Notes under the pieces: model-generated
What the model saw: only the letters and a program-made list of their open reading frames with translations
What the model was told of the DNA's origin: nothing
The model's database searches: none
Part shown: in pieces, positions 5,726-8,701 of the stretch
Layout: every line of letters begins with the position of its first letter
How positions within the stretch are numbered: the first letter of the stretch is position 1
Made by a program: the position numbers and the translations under genes
DNA from: Candidatus Subteraquimicrobium carltonvillense
Lineage (GTDB): Bacteria > Actinomycetota > Aquicultoria > Subteraquimicrobiales > Subteraquimicrobiaceae
DNA: 8,701 bases
Assembly (NCBI GenBank): GCA_002339355.1
Contig: DDKQ01000090.1
Location: forward strand, 1,884-10,584
Reading direction: 5' to 3'

Positions 5726-6821
5726 TCACCTACTTCGTCTATGGAAAGCGCTGATGAAATCATCGAGGTTTCCGTCCAAAACCTCTTGAACATTGCCAGT
5801 TTCGAGATCAGTTCGATGATCCTTCACCAGAGTATAGGGATGTAGGATATATGACCTGATCTGACTTCCCCAGGCAATCTCCTTCCTCTCACCTCGAAGT
5901 TCCTCTATCTTCCTCCGCCTCTCCTTTCGCATCCTCTCATATAGCCTGGCTCGTAAAATCTTCATTGCCGTTTCTTTGTTTTGAAATTGAGAACGTTCAC
6001 TCTGACACTGGGCTACAATACCGCTGGGAAGATGGGTGATTCGGACGGCGGAATCCGTCACATTAACATATTGACCACCGGGTCCCGTGGCCCTGTAGGT
6101 TTCCACTCTGAGATCCTTGGGATCGATGCTTACCTCTATTTCTTCATCTATCAATGGGATAACGTCCACAGAAGCGAAGGAGGTATGTCTTCTCTTCTGA
6201 AAATCGTAGGGGGAAATTCTGACCAATCTATGGATACCCTTTTCAGCCTTGAGGAGTCCGTAGGCATACTTTCCATGTACGGTAAAGGTGGCATCCTTTA
6301 TCCCAGCTTCTTCCCCGGGAGAGACCTCATTTACTTCCACCTTAAATCCCTTTCGCTCCGTCCAGCGAAGATACATCCTCAAAAGTATTTCCGCCCAATC
6401 CTGGGACTCGATACCACCAGCACCGGGATGGATACTCACTATGGCATCCAGTGAATCAAATTTCTCCTTAAACCAACTGCGAATTTCAAGATACTCGACC
6501 TTTTGCTTAAGTTTCCTAAGGGATTTACCCACATCCTTGCTGAGAGCTATGTCACCTTCGGATATAGCAAGCTCATTTAAAAGACAGAGGTCGTTATATT
6601 CTTCATTCATTCTTTCCCAGGAGGACAGGTCATCCTTCAAATCGCTTAAGCTCGACATGATCCTCTGTGCCCTTCGAGTATCATCCCAAAATCCCGGTTT
6701 AGCCGCCTCCGATTCGAGCTTTTTAATTCTCTCTCTCTTCCCCTCAATGTCAAAGGTAATCCCCGATTTTTTCTATTCTTTCACCAAGCCTTTGGAGTTC
6801 GTCAGAGTAGTCAATAAACAT
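5726..6821 (-). CDS. prfB: Peptide chain release factor 2 (RF2), made by programmed +1 frameshift
   Basis: RF2 recognises UGA and UAA in the ribosomal A site and releases the finished protein. The gene has two parts. Codons 1-23 run from ATG 6821 (AGAGGTGG lies 7 nt upstream) to an in-frame TGA at 6750-6752. After a +1 slip on CUU UGA C, translation continues with GAC at 6751 and reads on to the stop at 5726, giving 364 residues, the normal RF2 length. Visible landmarks in the joined protein are KPGFWDD (41-47), IHPGAGGIESQDWA (130-143), the codon-recognition loop, here SPY (203-205) instead of the usual SPF, RRHTSF (210-215) and the catalytic GPGGQ (246-250). GGQ falls within two residues of its place in E. 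coli RF2. Without the frameshift the ORF would appear to start at the internal ATG 6658, too short and lacking its N-terminal helices. It follows secA by 59 nt. Confidence 0.95.
6749..6764 (-). promoter_or_regulatory. prfB programmed +1 frameshift site
   Basis: The minus strand reads GGGG, five bases, then CTT TGA C. The slippery codon CUU, the UGA stop (6750-6752) and the following C are the canonical bacterial RF2 recoding signal: scarce RF2 leaves UGA unread, the tRNA slips to UUU and reading resumes at GAC. The upstream GGGG is a weaker stimulator than the AGGGGG of E. coli and ends 5 rather than 3 nt before CUU. The joined reading frame restores the conserved RF2 N-terminus. Confidence 0.93.
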
Positions 6822-6828
6822 TGCAATC

Positions 6829-6836
6829 CCACCTCT
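6829..6836 (-). promoter_or_regulatory. Ribosome binding site of prfB
   Basis: AGAGGTGG on the minus strand ends 7 nt before ATG 6821. It fixes the true start in the short first frame and supports the frameshift model over an internal start at 6658. Confidence 0.75.
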
Positions 6837-6880
6837 TTCATATAACAAATTAAGCTTCCTAATTGACTAGACACCTTGGT

Positions 6881-8701
6881 TTATCTGCCACAACACTTCT
6901 TGTATTTCTTGCCGCTACCACAAGGGCAAGGTTCATTCCTTCCTATCTTTCTCTTCTTCACGGGCTGAGTTGGAGTTGCTCTATAATCATCTCCAACGGC
7001 CTTGGGCATAGCCGGCATAACTGGTTCTCGAACTACCTGGACATGGAAGATATATCTGATGAAATCCTCCTTTATGCTCTGGGTCAAGTTCTGAAACATC
7101 TCAAAGGCTTCGTTTTTATACTCAATTAAGGGATCCCTTTGACCGATAGCCCTTAAACCGATGCCCTCCTTTAAATAATCCATCTCGTAGAGGTGTTCTC
7201 CCCACTTATTGTCTATCACCTGAAGCATGATCATCCGCTCCAGCTCGCGCATCGTCTCCGCTCCTAGATCTTCTTCTCTCTTCTTATAAATCTCCTTAGC
7301 GGATTCCAGAAGCTCTTCAAATAATTGATCTTGTGTTAGACTTTGCAGGTCAATGACATCTTTACCCCAAGGAAGGGGGTAAAGACCCTTAATATAATCA
7401 AATAATCCATGTAAATCCCACTGCTCGGGATGGGTATTTCTATTGGTGAAAGTCTCAATGGCTTCCCTTATCACATCTTCGATGATATTCTGCACTTCCT
7501 CATGGAGATTATCACCCGATAGACACTTGGCTCTTTGCTCGTAAATCACCTCTCGCTGCTTATTCATGACATCGTCATATTCCAAAACATGCTTTCTGAT
7601 CTCAAAGTTTTGGGATTCAACCTGGCGTTGAGCGGTCTCAATGGATTTGGTGATCATCGAGTGTTCAATGGGCATATCATCGGGTATGCCCATTCTCTCC
7701 ATCAGTTTACCGACCCTATCCGAACCAAAAAGCCTCATTAAGTCATCTTCCAATGAAATATAAAATTGAGATGAGCCTGGATCACCTTGGCGTCCGGAAC
7801 GACCCCTAAGCTGATTATCGATTCGCCTGGCCTCGTGGCGCTCGGTGCCGATGACATGTAACCCACCCAGTTGTTTGACTTCCTCAGCCATTTGGGGATC
7901 GGGAGGATTACCACCCAAAATGATGTCCACACCGCGACCAGCCATGTTGGTAGCAATGGTCACTGTGTGCTTTTTTCCTGCTTGGGCAATGATCTGGGCT
8001 TCCATCTCATGATATTTAGCGTTGAGAACCTGGTGGAGGATACCCCGTCGCTTGAGCATCTTACTTAGGCGTTCGGATTTTTCAATGAAGATCGTGCCCA
8101 CCAACACCGGTTGACCTCTTTTATGCCTCTCGACGATATCGTCGACTACGGCTTTAAACTTAGCTTCTTCAGTTTTATAAATCACATCGGATAAATCCTT
8201 TCGGATCATTGGCTTATTGGTGGGAATAACCACCGTCTCCAAGCCATAAATGTGCATGAATTCATCGGCTTCTGTGGCTGCCGTTCCAGTCATTCCCGCG
8301 AGCTTCTCATACATCCTGAAATAATTCTGCAAAGTAATAGTGGCTAGGGTTTGATTCTCCTCCTTTATCGCCACCCTTTCCTTCGCCTCGATGGCTTCAT
8401 GAAGACCATCGCTGTACCTTCTTCCAAACATCAAACGTCCCGTGAACTCATCAACGATAATCACCTGGCTATCTTTCACTACATAATCCTGATCCCTCTT
8501 AAACAGAGAATAAGCCTTCATGCTTTGTTTGTATCGATTCAGCCACTCAATTATAGGTACACCATAGGGGGATTGGGTTAAATCCACCAAATCATCGACA
8601 CTGATATCCAATGCTTTGGCAACCCTCTGTTCTCCTCTACGAGTTATCTTTATGGTTTGCTCCTTCTCATTGGCGACGAAATCATACTTATATTCATGCT
8701 T
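6881..8701 (-). CDS. secA: Preprotein translocase subunit SecA, C-terminal part (5' end beyond the window)
   Basis: SecA is the ATPase motor that pushes preproteins through SecYEG. The frame is open to the right edge, so only 606 C-terminal residues are visible. The Walker A and DEAD-like motifs of the first nucleotide-binding domain must lie outside the window. Seen here: VKDSQVIIVDEFTGRLMFGRRYSDGLHEAIEAKE, interrupted at about 75-109; MYEKLAGMTGTAATEADEF (about 127-145); PTNKPMIRKDL (about 157-167); the NBD2 motifs TIATNMAGRGVDI (about 246-258) and QLRGRSGRQGDPGSSQF (about 296-312); and then the helical scaffold and wing. The protein ends in a SEC-C zinc finger with Cys592, Cys594, Cys603 and Cys604, the part that contacts SecB or the ribosome. 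The TTG at 8611 is an internal leucine codon, not a start; the 30 codons upstream of it match SecA. The 59-nt gap to prfB and shared strand suggest co-transcription. Confidence 0.96.
   Translation of the reverse strand, partial: KHEYKYDFVANEKEQTIKITRRGEQRVAKALDISVDDLVDLTQSPYGVPIIEWLNRYKQSMKAYSLFKRDQDYVVKDSQVIIVDEFTGRLMFGRRYSDGLHEAIEAKERVAIKEENQTLATITLQNYFRMYEKLAGMTGTAATEADEFMHIYGLETVVIPTNKPMIRKDLSDVIYKTEEAKFKAVVDDIVERHKRGQPVLVGTIFIEKSERLSKMLKRRGILHQVLNAKYHEMEAQIIAQAGKKHTVTIATNMAGRGVDIILGGNPPDPQMAEEVKQLGGLHVIGTERHEARRIDNQLRGRSGRQGDPGSSQFYISLEDDLMRLFGSDRVGKLMERMGIPDDMPIEHSMITKSIETAQRQVESQNFEIRKHVLEYDDVMNKQREVIYEQRAKCLSGDNLHEEVQNIIEDVIREAIETFTNRNTHPEQWDLHGLFDYIKGLYPLPWGKDVIDLQSLTQDQLFEELLESAKEIYKKREEDLGAETMRELERMIMLQVIDNKWGEHLYEMDYLKEGIGLRAIGQRDPLIEYKNEAFEMFQNLTQSIKEDFIRYIFHVQVVREPVMPAMPKAVGDDYRATPTQPVKKRKIGRNEPCPCGSGKKYKKCCGR

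Noticed and set aside
5686..5793. Longer start of the PHP gene at 5793
   Set aside because: The added 36 residues do not resemble the family, overlap prfB by 68 bp and have no advantage in ribosome binding site; YcdX proteins begin at the equivalent of 5685.
5726..6658. RF2 as a truncated or 310-residue gene starting at ATG 6658
   Set aside because: Conserved RF2 sequence (including KPGFWDD) continues upstream in the same frame to a CUU UGA C site and a 23-codon leader with a good ribosome binding site.
8609..8611. Start of SecA at 8611
   Set aside because: The codon is TTG (Leu) inside conserved SecA sequence, and the frame continues open to the right edge.
1..8701. CRISPR array, tRNA, rRNA, insertion sequence or defence system
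   Set aside because: I looked on both strands and saw no spaced repeats of CRISPR type, no transposase or defence-protein motifs and no RNA gene signatures.

Overview
The window holds one gene cluster, entirely on the minus strand, and every gene reads from right to left. In transcription order it carries: secA (3' part only; the 5' part lies beyond the right edge), prfB, a YcdX-type PHP-domain phosphatase gene, the N-terminal and C-terminal halves of a split transketolase, ftsE, ftsX, and an S41 C-terminal processing peptidase gene. The run ends in a clear intrinsic terminator at the left edge. There is no mobile element, CRISPR array, tRNA or rRNA, and no stretch of 300 bases without a gene.

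The order secA-prfB-ftsE-ftsX-ctp resembles the conserved cell-envelope neighbourhood of Firmicutes and other monoderm bacteria. Moderate GC content, many TTG/GTG starts behind strong Shine-Dalgarno sites, and a two-subunit transketolase fit a Firmicutes-like, Actinobacteria-like or other deep-branching, possibly thermophilic or uncultured, Gram-positive-type bacterium. This taxonomic guess is inference only.

Region by region: 6881-8701 is SecA (606 residues visible, ending in the zinc-binding tail). 5726-6821 is RF2, made by a +1 programmed frameshift at CUU UGA C that adds 54 N-terminal residues to what would otherwise look like a truncated ORF. 4951-5685 is the PHP enzyme. 4115-4945 and 3016-3957 are the two transketolase halves, separated by a 157-bp gap with heptad repeats and a possible promoter. 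2319-3008 and 1315-2220 are FtsE and FtsX. Between them lies a 109-bp duplication/insertion that creates a 39-codon ORF overlapping both genes. 93-1295 is the S41 protease. 26-70 is the terminator.

Functionally the cluster joins protein export (SecA), translation termination (RF2), divisome/peptidoglycan control (FtsEX) and envelope proteolysis (Ctp) with a carbon-metabolism block (PHP phosphatase plus transketolase) lodged between prfB and ftsE. Spacing is tight at most junctions: 5 nt between PHP and tkt N, 7 nt between tkt C and ftsE, and 19 nt between ftsX and ctp. Much of the cluster is therefore probably co-transcribed.

I did not find a wholly new system. The most original observation is the ftsE-ftsX junction. 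The RF2 recoding site with its SPY codon-recognition variant, and the repeats between the transketolase halves, also deserve a check.
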